Shown here: piece by piece, positions 1 to 7,374 of the stretch
Layout of the letters: every line of letters begins with the position of its first letter
How positions within the stretch are numbered: position 1 is the first letter of the stretch
Source: Azospirillum oleiclasticum
GTDB taxonomy: Bacteria > Pseudomonadota > Alphaproteobacteria > Azospirillales > Azospirillaceae
NCBI RefSeq assembly: GCF_013423485.1
Contig: NZ_JABFFR010000044.1
Location: forward strand, 1-60,639
Length of the DNA: 60,639 nucleotides
Direction: 5' to 3'
Translations under genes and position numbers: made by a program
The notes under the pieces: generated by a model
Seen by the model: only the letters and a program-made list of their open reading frames with translations
What the model was told of the DNA's origin: nothing
The model's database searches: none

Positions 1-1544
1 TCGGAGTAGGGCAGGCGGATCAGGTTGAAGCCCTGGGCCATCATCTTGTCCATGTGGCCCTGGTAGCTGTCGGCCCACAGACCGTTCGGCACGAAGGCGT
101 AGCCCTCGCCGCCGAACCAGTTGACGCCGGTCAGCTTCACCGCCTTGCCGCTGCTGTCGACGATCTGGTTGCCCTCGGTGTGCAGGTAACCGTCGGCGAT
201 GCCGCCCTTGACGATGGTGGTGCCGGGCTCGGTCAGCGACAGGTCGTTGACCGACACCATCGGCGGGGTCGGGGCCGGCGGCGGGGTGGTGGAGCCGGGG
301 AAATACTCCTTGCCGGCGTTCAGGACCAGCGTGCCGTCCCAATACAGGTTCCCGGTGCCGGCCAGCACGTCCTTGCCGTCCAGCGCCCCGCGGTCGAAGC
401 TGGCGCCGGTGCCGGTGACGTCGAAGGACTTGCCGCCGATGGTCACCCCCTTGACGTAGAGGTTCCGCCCCTCGCCGTTGGCGTAGTAATCGTTGTCGTA
501 CTGGATCTGCACCTTGTGCGCCTGGTCGGGCGTCAGGTTGGCGGTGAAGCTGTAGGTCTTGGCGCCGGTGGTGGCGGTGGCGTCGCCGATCACCGTGCCG
601 TCCACCATCAGCTTGAAGTGGGCGCCGACGCCCTTCGCCATGTCGGCCGAGGCATCGACCGTGATGGTCACCGGCTTGGTCCCGGCGGGCGGGGAGGGCG
701 GGGTGGTGGTGGCGGGGAAGTAATCCTTGCCGGCGTCCAGCGTCAGCGTGCCGTTCCAGTACAGGTTGCCGGTGCCGGCCAGCACGTCCTTGCCGTCCAG
801 CGCCCCGCGGTCGAAGCTGGCGCCGCTGCCGGTCACGTCGAAGGACTTGCCGTTGATCGCCACCGACTTGACGTAGAGGTTCCGCCCCTCGCCGTTGGCG
901 TAATAATCGTTGTCGTACTGGATCTGCACCTTGTGGGCCTGTTCGGCCGTCAGGTTGGTGGTGAAGCTGTAGGCCTTGGCGGTGGTGGTGGCGGTCGCCT
1001 CGCCGATGACCTTGCCGTCGACCATCAGCTTGAAGTGGGCGCCGACACCTTTCGCCATATCGGCCGAGGCGTTGACGGTGATGGTCGTGGAGGTGGTGAC
1101 CGGGGCGGGCGGGGGCGGGGGCGTGGTCGATACCGGGGCCGGGAACCAGGTGGCGGGCAGGCCGAAATTCAGCGCCCCGTCCCACCACATGCCCTCCTGC
1201 CCGGCGATCACGTCCTTGCCGTCCAGCTCGAAACGGTCGTAGGTCACGCCGCTGGCGGTGGGCGTCATGGTCTTGCCGGCGACCTCGATCGACTTCACGT
1301 AGAGGTCGCGGCCCACCCCGTTGACGGTGCCGTCGTTGGTGTAGATGACCTGGAGCTTGTGCGCCTGATCCGGCGCCACCTTGGCGGTGAAGCTGTAACG
1401 CGACTGGTTGGCCGTTGCGGCCGTCGCCGTCCCGATATCGACACCGTCGAGCCGGACCGTGAAGGTCGGCCAGATGCCGCCGGCGGCCTGTCCCCAGGCG
1501 TTGACGACGAAAGTCACCTCGGCGAGGTCCGTGGTGGTAGCCAT
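1..1544 (-). CDS. GH5-like secreted glycanase with three carbohydrate-binding modules (C-terminus beyond window)
   Basis: Reading leftward from the ATG at 1542-1544, about 514 residues are visible before the window edge. Three modules resembling calcium-dependent xylan-binding domains (CBM36/60-like) occupy roughly residues 1-135, 148-275 and 288-415, joined by Pro/Thr linkers; each carries a RNLYVK or RDLYVK strand preceded by a YDNDYY or YTND motif. After residue about 430 comes VSVNDLSLTEP, then a segment ending GVNWFGGEGYAF and FNLIRLPYS, typical of the start of a GH5 cellulase barrel. There is no N-terminal signal peptide (MATTTDLAEVTFVV), so export would need another route such as type I secretion; the C-terminus that could show this is missing. 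Probable role: extracellular plant cell-wall polysaccharide degradation. The fold assignments rest on motif resemblance. Confidence 0.8.
   Translation of the reverse strand, partial: MATTTDLAEVTFVVNAWGQAAGGIWPTFTVRLDGVDIGTATAATANQSRYSFTAKVAPDQAHKLQVIYTNDGTVNGVGRDLYVKSIEVAGKTMTPTASGVTYDRFELDGKDVIAGQEGMWWDGALNFGLPATWFPAPVSTTPPPPPAPVTTSTTITVNASADMAKGVGAHFKLMVDGKVIGEATATTTAKAYSFTTNLTAEQAHKVQIQYDNDYYANGEGRNLYVKSVAINGKSFDVTGSGASFDRGALDGKDVLAGTGNLYWNGTLTLDAGKDYFPATTTPPSPPAGTKPVTITVDASADMAKGVGAHFKLMVDGTVIGDATATTGAKTYSFTANLTPDQAHKVQIQYDNDYYANGEGRNLYVKGVTIGGKSFDVTGTGASFDRGALDGKDVLAGTGNLYWDGTLVLNAGKEYFPGSTTPPPAPTPPMVSVNDLSLTEPGTTIVKGGIADGYLHTEGNQIVDSSGKAVKLTGVNWFGGEGYAFVPNGLWADSYQGHMDKMMAQGFNLIRLPYS
310..1143 (-). 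repeat. Near-identical in-frame tandem duplication of a 139-residue binding module
   Basis: Bases 310-726 and 727-1143 align with a period of 417 bases, exactly 139 codons, so the reading frame is kept. Similarity is very high over about the first 365 bases of each unit and fades in the Pro/Thr linker. The outer module (about 1150-1540) is clearly older and more diverged. This looks like a recent module duplication inside the glycanase gene. Confidence 0.8.
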
Positions 1545-2119
1545 GTCGGTGGTATCCCTCTGCGACGTTGGTAGGCAAAGGGTCGGCCGATCGGGTTAAC
1601 AAGATATTTCGCATTTTAGGCAAATGCCGGCTGCGCTGTGACAAGATCCGGGATCCCGTTTCCCCCCTTCGCTGTGGCCGGCGTGCCGCATCCATCGGGC
1701 GCTCGAAGCCCGTACCCGCCGGTACCATATCCGTTGGGAATCGGACCATCGGATGGGGGCGGTCATGGCATGGCGCAGCGTGGTCGGCACCTTCGGTTCC
1801 TTCGCGGTCGGTAAGCACGGCGGCCACGAAGGGCATGGCGACCACGCGGGCGGCGGTTTTTCAATGCCCGCACCCCGTCGCTGGCCCGCTCAGCATACCA
1901 GTTAGGCCTTGATCGAACCGTCACCGGGCTGGACAATCAGCGTTCGAAAGATTCAGTTGCGCTCCCGGCGCCAACTGGTATGATGACTACATAATCAGCC
2001 CACACTGAGGGGCGAAACGGGGCGCGACGCCAAGCCGGCGCCACCCTCCGCACCGCCATCCGTGTTCCGCGGCGCCTCTCCGGCGCCGTCACCGTCATAC
2101 CCGCGCCTTGAGAGGACCG
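1545..2119. other. Long divergent intergenic region between glycanase and apionate operon
   Basis: No convincing gene is seen in this 575-base gap. Short open frames here lack ribosome-binding sites and family resemblance. It must hold the promoters of the leftward glycanase gene and the rightward oiaX operon. The recognisable content is a pair of inverted operator-like half-sites and a possible sigma-70 promoter, listed separately. Confidence 0.6.
1894..1984 (+). promoter_or_regulatory. Candidate promoter and looped operator pair for the apionate operon
   Basis: CATACCAGTT at 1894-1903 and its exact reverse complement AACTGGTATG at 1973-1982 lie 79 bases apart centre to centre. The second copy overlaps a plausible -10 box, TATGAT at 1979-1984, set 16 bases after a weak -35 TTGCGC at 1957-1962. 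A repressor bound to both copies could loop the DNA and block the promoter. The core TGGT/ACCA half-site is typical of FadR-type GntR regulators. No regulator gene adjoins the operon. Confidence 0.45.
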
Positions 2120-3388
2120 ATGACCGCGTCGCGCGTCACCGCAACCTACCGCATCGAGACCGCCTACCCGTTGCAGGACGCGGCCGAATCCATGGCCGGC
2201 GAGCAGTCGACCGGCACCTTCGTCCGGCTGCCGGGCGAGACCGACGAGCTGCGCGAGCGCTGCGGCGCCCGCATCGAGCGCCTGACCGAGCTGGACACGG
2301 TGGCGGCCCCGTCGCTGCCCGGCGCCGGCCTGCCCAAGGGCGCCGGCCCCAACCCGGTCTACCGCCGGGCGGAGGTGGTGCTGTCCTGGTCGCTGGAGAA
2401 TTTCGGCACCTCGCTGCCGAACCTGGTGGCGACGGTGGCCGGAAACCTCTACGAGCTGCGCGCCTTCAGCGGCATGCGGCTGATCGACATCGGCCTGCCC
2501 GCGGAGTTCGCGAATGCCTATGGCGGGCCGAAGTTCGGGATCGCGGGCACGCGGCGGCTGACCGGGGTCGAGGGGCGGCCGGTGATCGGCACCATCGTGA
2601 AGCCCAGCGTCGGCATGGGGCCGGAGGCGACGGCGGCGCTGGTGGACACGCTGGCCGAGGCCGGCATCGACTTCATCAAGGACGACGAGCTCCAGGCCGA
2701 CGGCCCGCACTGCCCGTTCGAGGCGCGAGTCCGCGCGGTGATGGCGGTCGTCAACCGCCACGCCGACCGCACCGGCAAGAAGGTGATGTTCGCCTTCAAC
2801 ATCACCGGCGACCTGGACGAGATGCGCCGCCGCCACGACCTCGTGCTCGGGCTCGGCGGCACCTGCGTGATGGCGAGCCTCAATTCGGTCGGGCTTGTCG
2901 GCATGATCGAGCTGGGGCGCTTCACGCAGCTTCCCATCCACGCCCACCGCAACGGTTGGGGCTACCTGTCGCGCGAGCCGTCGCTCGGCTGGTCCTATGT
3001 GGCGTGGCAGAAGCTGTGGCGTCTCGCCGGCGCCGACCACATGCACGTCAACGGGTTGCAGAACAAGTTCTGCGAGCCCGACGACAGCGTGATCGCCTCG
3101 GCCAAGGCCTGCCTGACCCCGATGTTCGCGGACAAGCCCTGCATCGCCATGCCGGTCTTCTCCTCCGGCCAGTCGGCCAAGCAGCCGCCAGCCACCTACG
3201 CCGCACTCGGTTCGGCCGACCTGATCTTCGCGGCGGGCGGCGGCATCATGGCGCACCCGGACGGCCCCGCCGCCGGCCTCATGAGCCTGCGCCAGAGCTG
3301 GGAGGCGGCGATGGAGGGGGTGCCGTTGGCCGACTACGCCAGCAGCCGGCCCGCGCTCGCCCGCGCGCTGGAGACCTACGGCGGATGA
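2120..3388 (+). CDS. oiaX: RuBisCO-like protein, probable 3-oxo-isoapionate-4-phosphate decarboxylase
   Basis: A form IV RuBisCO-like protein of 422 residues. K161 lies in GTIVKPSVG and K187-E190 in DFIKDDE, matching the active-site and carbamylated-lysine/metal-ligand positions of RuBisCO; HAHRNG and a C-terminal GGGIMAHPDGPAAG phosphate-binding stretch follow. The ATG at 2120 is chosen over a TTG at 2108 because AGAGGA at 2111-2116 is well spaced. In characterised D-apionate pathways this family (OiaX) decarboxylates 3-oxo-isoapionate 4-phosphate to an erythrulose phosphate and CO2. The assignment is strengthened by the next two genes, a DUF1537 kinase and an ApnO-like oxidoisomerase, which supply its substrate. 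It overlaps oiaK by four bases (ATGA). Other RuBisCO-like functions (methionine salvage, other tetronate pathways) are less likely in this context. Confidence 0.82.
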   Translation: MTASRVTATYRIETAYPLQDAAESMAGEQSTGTFVRLPGETDELRERCGARIERLTELDTVAAPSLPGAGLPKGAGPNPVYRRAEVVLSWSLENFGTSLPNLVATVAGNLYELRAFSGMRLIDIGLPAEFANAYGGPKFGIAGTRRLTGVEGRPVIGTIVKPSVGMGPEATAALVDTLAEAGIDFIKDDELQADGPHCPFEARVRAVMAVVNRHADRTGKKVMFAFNITGDLDEMRRRHDLVLGLGGTCVMASLNSVGLVGMIELGRFTQLPIHAHRNGWGYLSREPSLGWSYVAWQKLWRLAGADHMHVNGLQNKFCEPDDSVIASAKACLTPMFADKPCIAMPVFSSGQSAKQPPATYAALGSADLIFAAGGGIMAHPDGPAAGLMSLRQSWEAAMEGVPLADYASSRPALARALETYGG

Positions 3389-4767
3389 GCACGCCCGACA
3401 CCCTTCCACCGGGGCTGCTCGTCGCCTTCTACGGCGACGACTACACCGGCTCCGCCTCGGTCATGGAGGTGATGACCTTCGCCGGGCTGCCGACGGTGCT
3501 GTTCCTCGACGTGCCGACGCCGGAGCAGCTGGCGCGCTTCGTGGGCTACAGCGGCATCGGCATCGCCGGTGTGGCGCGCTCGCAGAGCCCGGCCTGGATG
3601 GACGAGAACCTGCCGCCCGTCTACCGGGCGCTGGCGGATCTCGGGGCGTCGGTCACCCACTACAAGATCTGCTCGACGCTCGACAGCGCGCCGCATGTCG
3701 GCTCCATCGGCCGCGCCGCCGACCTCGCCATCCCCGTGCTGGGCGGCGACTGGACGCCGCTGGTGGTGGCGGCCCCCGGCATCGCCCGCTTCCAGGCCTT
3801 CGGCAACCTGTTCGCGGTGGCCGCCGACGGGCGCCGCCACCGGCTCGACCGCCACCCGACCATGGCCCGCCACCCGGTGACGCCGATGGACGAGGCGGAC
3901 GTGTGCAAACACCTCGCCCGCCAGACCGACCGCCGCTTCGGGCTGGTCGATCTGGTGTCGATGAAGGCGGGGCAGGGCGGCGACGCGCTCGCCACCGTCC
4001 GTGCGGAGGGGGCGGAGATCGTCGCGCTGGACGTGGTGGACGAGGAGACGCTGGCCGAGGCCGGGCGCCTGATCTGGGAGAACCGGGGACAACGGCTGTT
4101 CGCCCTCGGCTCGCAGGGGGTCGAATACGCGCTGGTGGCGCACTGGCGCCGCACGGGCGCCCTGGCCGAACCGCCGGCCGGAAGCTTCGTCGCCGAGCCC
4201 GCCGCCCGCATCGCCGCGGTGTCCGGCTCCTGCTCGCCGGTCACGGCGGGCCAGATCCGCCACGCCGCGGAGAACGGCTTCGCCGCCATCCGCGTCGACG
4301 CCGCATTGGCGGTGGACGCGGCGGCGTGGGACCGCGAACTCGGCCGCGCGGCCGACGCGGCGCTGGCCGCTCTGGGGGAGGGCAGGGACCCGCTGGTCTA
4401 TTCCGCCGCCGGCCCCGACGACCCCGCCGTGGCCGCCATGCGCGAGGCGGTCCGGACCAGCGGCCAGCCGGCGGAGACGGTCAACGACCGCATCGGCGCC
4501 GGGCTCGGCCGGCTGCTCGACCGTGTGATGCGCGACGGCGGCGTCACCCGCGCGGCGATCGCCGGCGGTGACACCTCGGGCCACGCGGCCATGACGCTCG
4601 GCATCCACGCGCTGACGGCGCTGGCGCCGGTGGCGCCGGGCTCGCCGCTCTGCCGCGCCCATTCCGACGACCCGGCCCACGCCGATCTGGAGATCGCCCT
4701 GAAGGGCGGCCAGATGGGCGCGCCGGACTTCTTCACCGCCGTCCGCCGCGGCGGACGGCCGGCCTGA
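3385..4767 (+). CDS. oiaK: DUF1537 four-carbon acid sugar kinase family, probable 3-oxo-isoapionate kinase
   Basis: The protein has 460 residues and the two-domain layout of the family. The N-terminal substrate domain begins FYGDDYTGSASVME, with the acidic pair of the family, and the C-terminal ATP-binding domain has GGDTSG at about residues 394-399. Its ATG overlaps the oiaX stop codon, so the two are translationally coupled. Family members phosphorylate four- and five-carbon sugar acids; next to a RuBisCO-like decarboxylase and an ApnO-like protein, the most economical role is 3-oxo-isoapionate to its 4-phosphate. Specificity cannot be read from the sequence alone, and tetronate or threonate kinase activity is the main alternative. 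Confidence 0.8.
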   Translation: MSTPDTLPPGLLVAFYGDDYTGSASVMEVMTFAGLPTVLFLDVPTPEQLARFVGYSGIGIAGVARSQSPAWMDENLPPVYRALADLGASVTHYKICSTLDSAPHVGSIGRAADLAIPVLGGDWTPLVVAAPGIARFQAFGNLFAVAADGRRHRLDRHPTMARHPVTPMDEADVCKHLARQTDRRFGLVDLVSMKAGQGGDALATVRAEGAEIVALDVVDEETLAEAGRLIWENRGQRLFALGSQGVEYALVAHWRRTGALAEPPAGSFVAEPAARIAAVSGSCSPVTAGQIRHAAENGFAAIRVDAALAVDAAAWDRELGRAADAALAALGEGRDPLVYSAAGPDDPAVAAMREAVRTSGQPAETVNDRIGAGLGRLLDRVMRDGGVTRAAIAGGDTSGHAAMTLGIHALTALAPVAPGSPLCRAHSDDPAHADLEIALKGGQMGAPDFFTAVRRGGRPA

Positions 4768-4802
4768 CACACATCGCAAGACACGCAAACCAGGGACAGG
4801 AC

Positions 4803-5639
4803 ATGACCAAGATCGCTCTGCTCGGCGCCGGTGGGAAGATGGGCGTTCGCCTCGCCACCAACCTCATGGGGTCGCGCTTCGAGGTGGACCACGTCGAGAT
4901 TTCGCCGGAGGGCCAGGCCCGCCTGAAGGCGGCCACGGGGGCGGACTGCGTCGACCGCGACACCGCACTGGCCGGTGCCGACGTGGTGCTGATGGCGGTC
5001 CCCGACCGCCTGATCGGCAAGATCGCCCACTCCTTCATCGAGAAGATCCGGCCGGGCACCGCCATCATCATGCTCGACGCCGCCGCCCCGCACGCCGGCG
5101 AGCTGCCGAAGCGCGACGACGTCACCTACTTCGTCACCCACCCCTGCCACCCGCCGATCTTCAACGACGAGGTCGAGCCGGCGGCCAAGACCGACTATTT
5201 CGGCGGCATCGCGGCCAAGCAGCACATCGTCTGCGCCCTGATGCAGGGGCCGGACGAGCACTACACGCTGTGCGAGGAGATCGCGCGGACCATCTACAAG
5301 CCGGTCATGCGCTCGCACCGCGTCACCGTCGAGCAGCTCGCCATCCTGGAGCCGGCCCTGTCGGAGACGGTCGGCGCCACGCTCGCGCTCGCCATGCGCG
5401 ACGCGGTGGACGAGGCCGCCCGCCGCGGCGTGCCGCATCAGGCCGCGATGGACTTCATGATGGGCCACCTGACCATCGAGCTGGCGATCGCCTTCAACGT
5501 CTTCCCGGAGGGCCGCTTCTCCGACGGCGCCCTGCACGCCATCGCCCAGGCGAAGCCCGAGATCTTCCGCGAGGGCTGGCTGGAGCGCGTCTTCGACAAG
5601 GAGTCCGTGCTGAAGTCGGTCAAGGAGATCTGCGCGTAG
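4803..5639 (+). CDS. apnO: Probable D-apionate oxidoisomerase (phosphogluconate dehydrogenase-like)
   Basis: A 278-residue NAD(P)-binding protein opening with MTKIALLGAGGKMGVRLA, a Rossmann glycine-rich loop, followed by a DVVLMAVPDRLIGKI segment and an all-helical 6-phosphogluconate-dehydrogenase-like C-terminal half with THPCHPPIFNDE. This matches the ApnO type, which converts D-apionate to 3-oxo-isoapionate in the known pathway and would make the substrate for the upstream kinase. It begins 35 bases after oiaK with AGGGACAGGAC before the ATG. The gene order decarboxylase-kinase-oxidoisomerase gives a complete three-step route. An ordinary beta-hydroxyacid dehydrogenase function cannot be ruled out. 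Confidence 0.78.
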   Translation: MTKIALLGAGGKMGVRLATNLMGSRFEVDHVEISPEGQARLKAATGADCVDRDTALAGADVVLMAVPDRLIGKIAHSFIEKIRPGTAIIMLDAAAPHAGELPKRDDVTYFVTHPCHPPIFNDEVEPAAKTDYFGGIAAKQHIVCALMQGPDEHYTLCEEIARTIYKPVMRSHRVTVEQLAILEPALSETVGATLALAMRDAVDEAARRGVPHQAAMDFMMGHLTIELAIAFNVFPEGRFSDGALHAIAQAKPEIFREGWLERVFDKESVLKSVKEICA

Positions 5640-5650
5640 TTTCCGCGTCC

Positions 5651-5800
5651 GGCCCCCACCCCGACCCTCCCCCATCTTCGACGGGGGAGGGGGAAGAAAA
5701 AGCCCTCCCCCGCCCAGCTCTCGGCGAAGCGCAGCTTCGCCTGACGCTGTCAGCGCAAGCTTCGCTTGCGCGAGAAGTGGGGGAGGGTTGGGTGGGGGCC
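5651..5800. repeat. Composite palindromic (REP/BIME-like) element inside the apionate operon
   Basis: A 22-base outer inverted repeat (near 5651-5673 and 5777-5800, few mismatches) encloses three smaller hairpins: one around CCTCCCC/GGGGAGG at 5666-5690, one around GCGAAGCGCAGCTTCGC at 5724-5740, and GCGCAAGCTTCGCTTGCGC at 5753-5771. A shorter relative with the same core occurs at 45290-45356. It lies between apnO and the solute-binding-protein gene, where such elements often shape transcript stability or partial termination. Confidence 0.75.
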
Positions 5801-5847
5801 CGTCTCGAAAACCCCACCAAACAAACACCCCCGGAGGAAACCACGTC

Positions 5848-6825
5848 ATGAAGCGCACCCTTTCCCTGCTTTCCGGCCTGCTGCTGTCGGCGCTGGCCGG
5901 TGCCGGCATCGCCCAGGCGGCCGACGAGATCGTCATCCGCGCCGGCCACGGCACCCAGACCGCGCACCCCAGCCACCTCGGCCTCGTGAAGTTCCAGGAG
6001 CTCGTGGCGGCCAAGACCAACGGCAAGGTGAAGGTCCAGATCTACCCCGACCGCCAGCTCGGCGAGGAACGGGAGATGGTCGAGGGGCTGCAGCTCGGCT
6101 CGGTCGACATGGCGGTGATCTCCACCGGCCCGCTGCTGGCCTTCGCGCCGCAGATCGGGGTGATCGACCTGCCCTTCCTGTTCAAGGACAGCGCGCATGT
6201 CTACAAGGTGCTGGACGGCGAGGTCGGCAAGAGCCTGCTCGCCAAGCTCGAGCCGAAGGGCATCGTGGGCCTCGCCTGGTGGGAGAACGGCTGGCGGCAC
6301 CTGACCACCAACAAGCCGGTGGCAAGCCCCGACGATCTGAAGGGCATGAAGCTGCGCACCATGCAGAACCCGGTGCACATCGCCGCCTTCAAGGAGCTCG
6401 GCGCCTCCCCGATCCCGATGGCCTGGGGCGAGGTGTTCACCAGCCTGGGCCAGAAGGTGATCGACGCGCAGGAGAACCCGATCACCATCATCTACACCAA
6501 CTCCCTGTGGGAGGTGCAGAAGAACGTCACCCTGACCGGCCACGTCTACGGCCCGCACGTGGTGATGTTCAGCAAGATGAAGTGGGACACGCTGCCGGCC
6601 GACGCCAAGACCGCGATCCAGCAGGCCGCCGCGGAGTCCACCACCTACCAGCGTGAGCAGTCGGCCCGGCTCGAGGCCGAGCAGATGGAGAAGCTGCGGG
6701 CGCACGGCATGACCGTGTCCAAGGTCGACACCACCGCCTTCCGCAACGCCACCGCCAAGGTCGCCGAGACCGCCAAGAACATCGACCCGGCGATGCTGGC
6801 CGCCATCCGGGACGCCGGCAAGTGA
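5848..6825 (+). CDS. dctP: TRAP transporter solute-binding protein (DctP family)
   Basis: A 325-residue periplasmic binding protein with a Sec signal peptide (MKRTLSLLSGLLLSALAG, cleavage after AQA). The body has family features: YPDRQLGEEREMVEGLQLGSVDMAV near the start, an arginine-containing KLRTMQNPVH segment that normally binds the substrate carboxylate, and GQENPI. The start at 5848 follows GGAGGA at 5833-5838. Its stop overlaps the next gene's GTG. Set directly after the three catabolic genes, it most likely binds D-apionate or a related sugar acid; the ligand itself is inference. Confidence 0.9.
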   Translation: MKRTLSLLSGLLLSALAGAGIAQAADEIVIRAGHGTQTAHPSHLGLVKFQELVAAKTNGKVKVQIYPDRQLGEEREMVEGLQLGSVDMAVISTGPLLAFAPQIGVIDLPFLFKDSAHVYKVLDGEVGKSLLAKLEPKGIVGLAWWENGWRHLTTNKPVASPDDLKGMKLRTMQNPVHIAAFKELGASPIPMAWGEVFTSLGQKVIDAQENPITIIYTNSLWEVQKNVTLTGHVYGPHVVMFSKMKWDTLPADAKTAIQQAAAESTTYQREQSARLEAEQMEKLRAHGMTVSKVDTTAFRNATAKVAETAKNIDPAMLAAIRDAGK

Positions 6826-7358
6826 GCGTGTCCTCGCGACCGGGTGAGGTGCCGGGCGCGGCCGGACGGGGCGGCAGCCCCGTCTCCGTCGCCCGGCTCT
6901 GGGGCGGGGTCGAGCTGCTGGCGAAGACCCTGCTGATCGCGCTCGTGACCGTCATGGTGGTCGTGAGCCTGGCGCAGGTGTTCTGGCGCTACGTGTTCAA
7001 CGATCCGCTCACCTGGTCCGAGGAACTGGCGCGCTACACCTTCGTGTGGATCGGCTATCTGTCGGGCTGGCTGGCCTGGAAGCATCGGGCGCACATCGCG
7101 CTCGATGCGGTCACCTACCTGAACCGGCCGGCGCTGACCCGCGCCTGCACGCGGCTGGTGGAGTTCCTGGTGCTGGCCTTCGCCGCCTACACCTTCTACT
7201 CCAACTTCCGCCTGCTCGGCCTGACGCTGGACCAGCCCTCGGCGATCCTGGAGATCCCGATGGCCTACGTCTATGGCGGCTACAACGTCATGGCGCTGCT
7301 GATCGGCGGCGACATCCTGATGACCTGGGCCGGCGTGCTGCGCCGCGCTGAACCGTAA
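6822..7358 (+). CDS. dctQ: TRAP transporter small membrane subunit (DctQ family)
   Basis: This 178-residue protein has four hydrophobic segments, the usual number for the small TRAP subunit, and the family signature FWRYVFNDPLTWSEELARYTFVW. Translation is taken from the GTG at 6822, which overlaps the dctP stop (GTGA); the preceding gene's 3' end would supply coupling. The N-terminal 25 residues are polar and less conserved, so a slightly later start is possible. It pairs with the large subunit encoded 16 bases downstream in the inner membrane. Confidence 0.88.
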   Translation: MSVSSRPGEVPGAAGRGGSPVSVARLWGGVELLAKTLLIALVTVMVVVSLAQVFWRYVFNDPLTWSEELARYTFVWIGYLSGWLAWKHRAHIALDAVTYLNRPALTRACTRLVEFLVLAFAAYTFYSNFRLLGLTLDQPSAILEIPMAYVYGGYNVMALLIGGDILMTWAGVLRRAEP

Positions 7359-7374
7359 GGGGAGAGCCCGGGCC

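Noticed and set aside
54..1574. Rightward open frame of 506 codons at the window start
   Set aside because: It is antisense to the glycanase, which has clear module and barrel motifs; the product is a Gly/Val/Arg-rich shadow.
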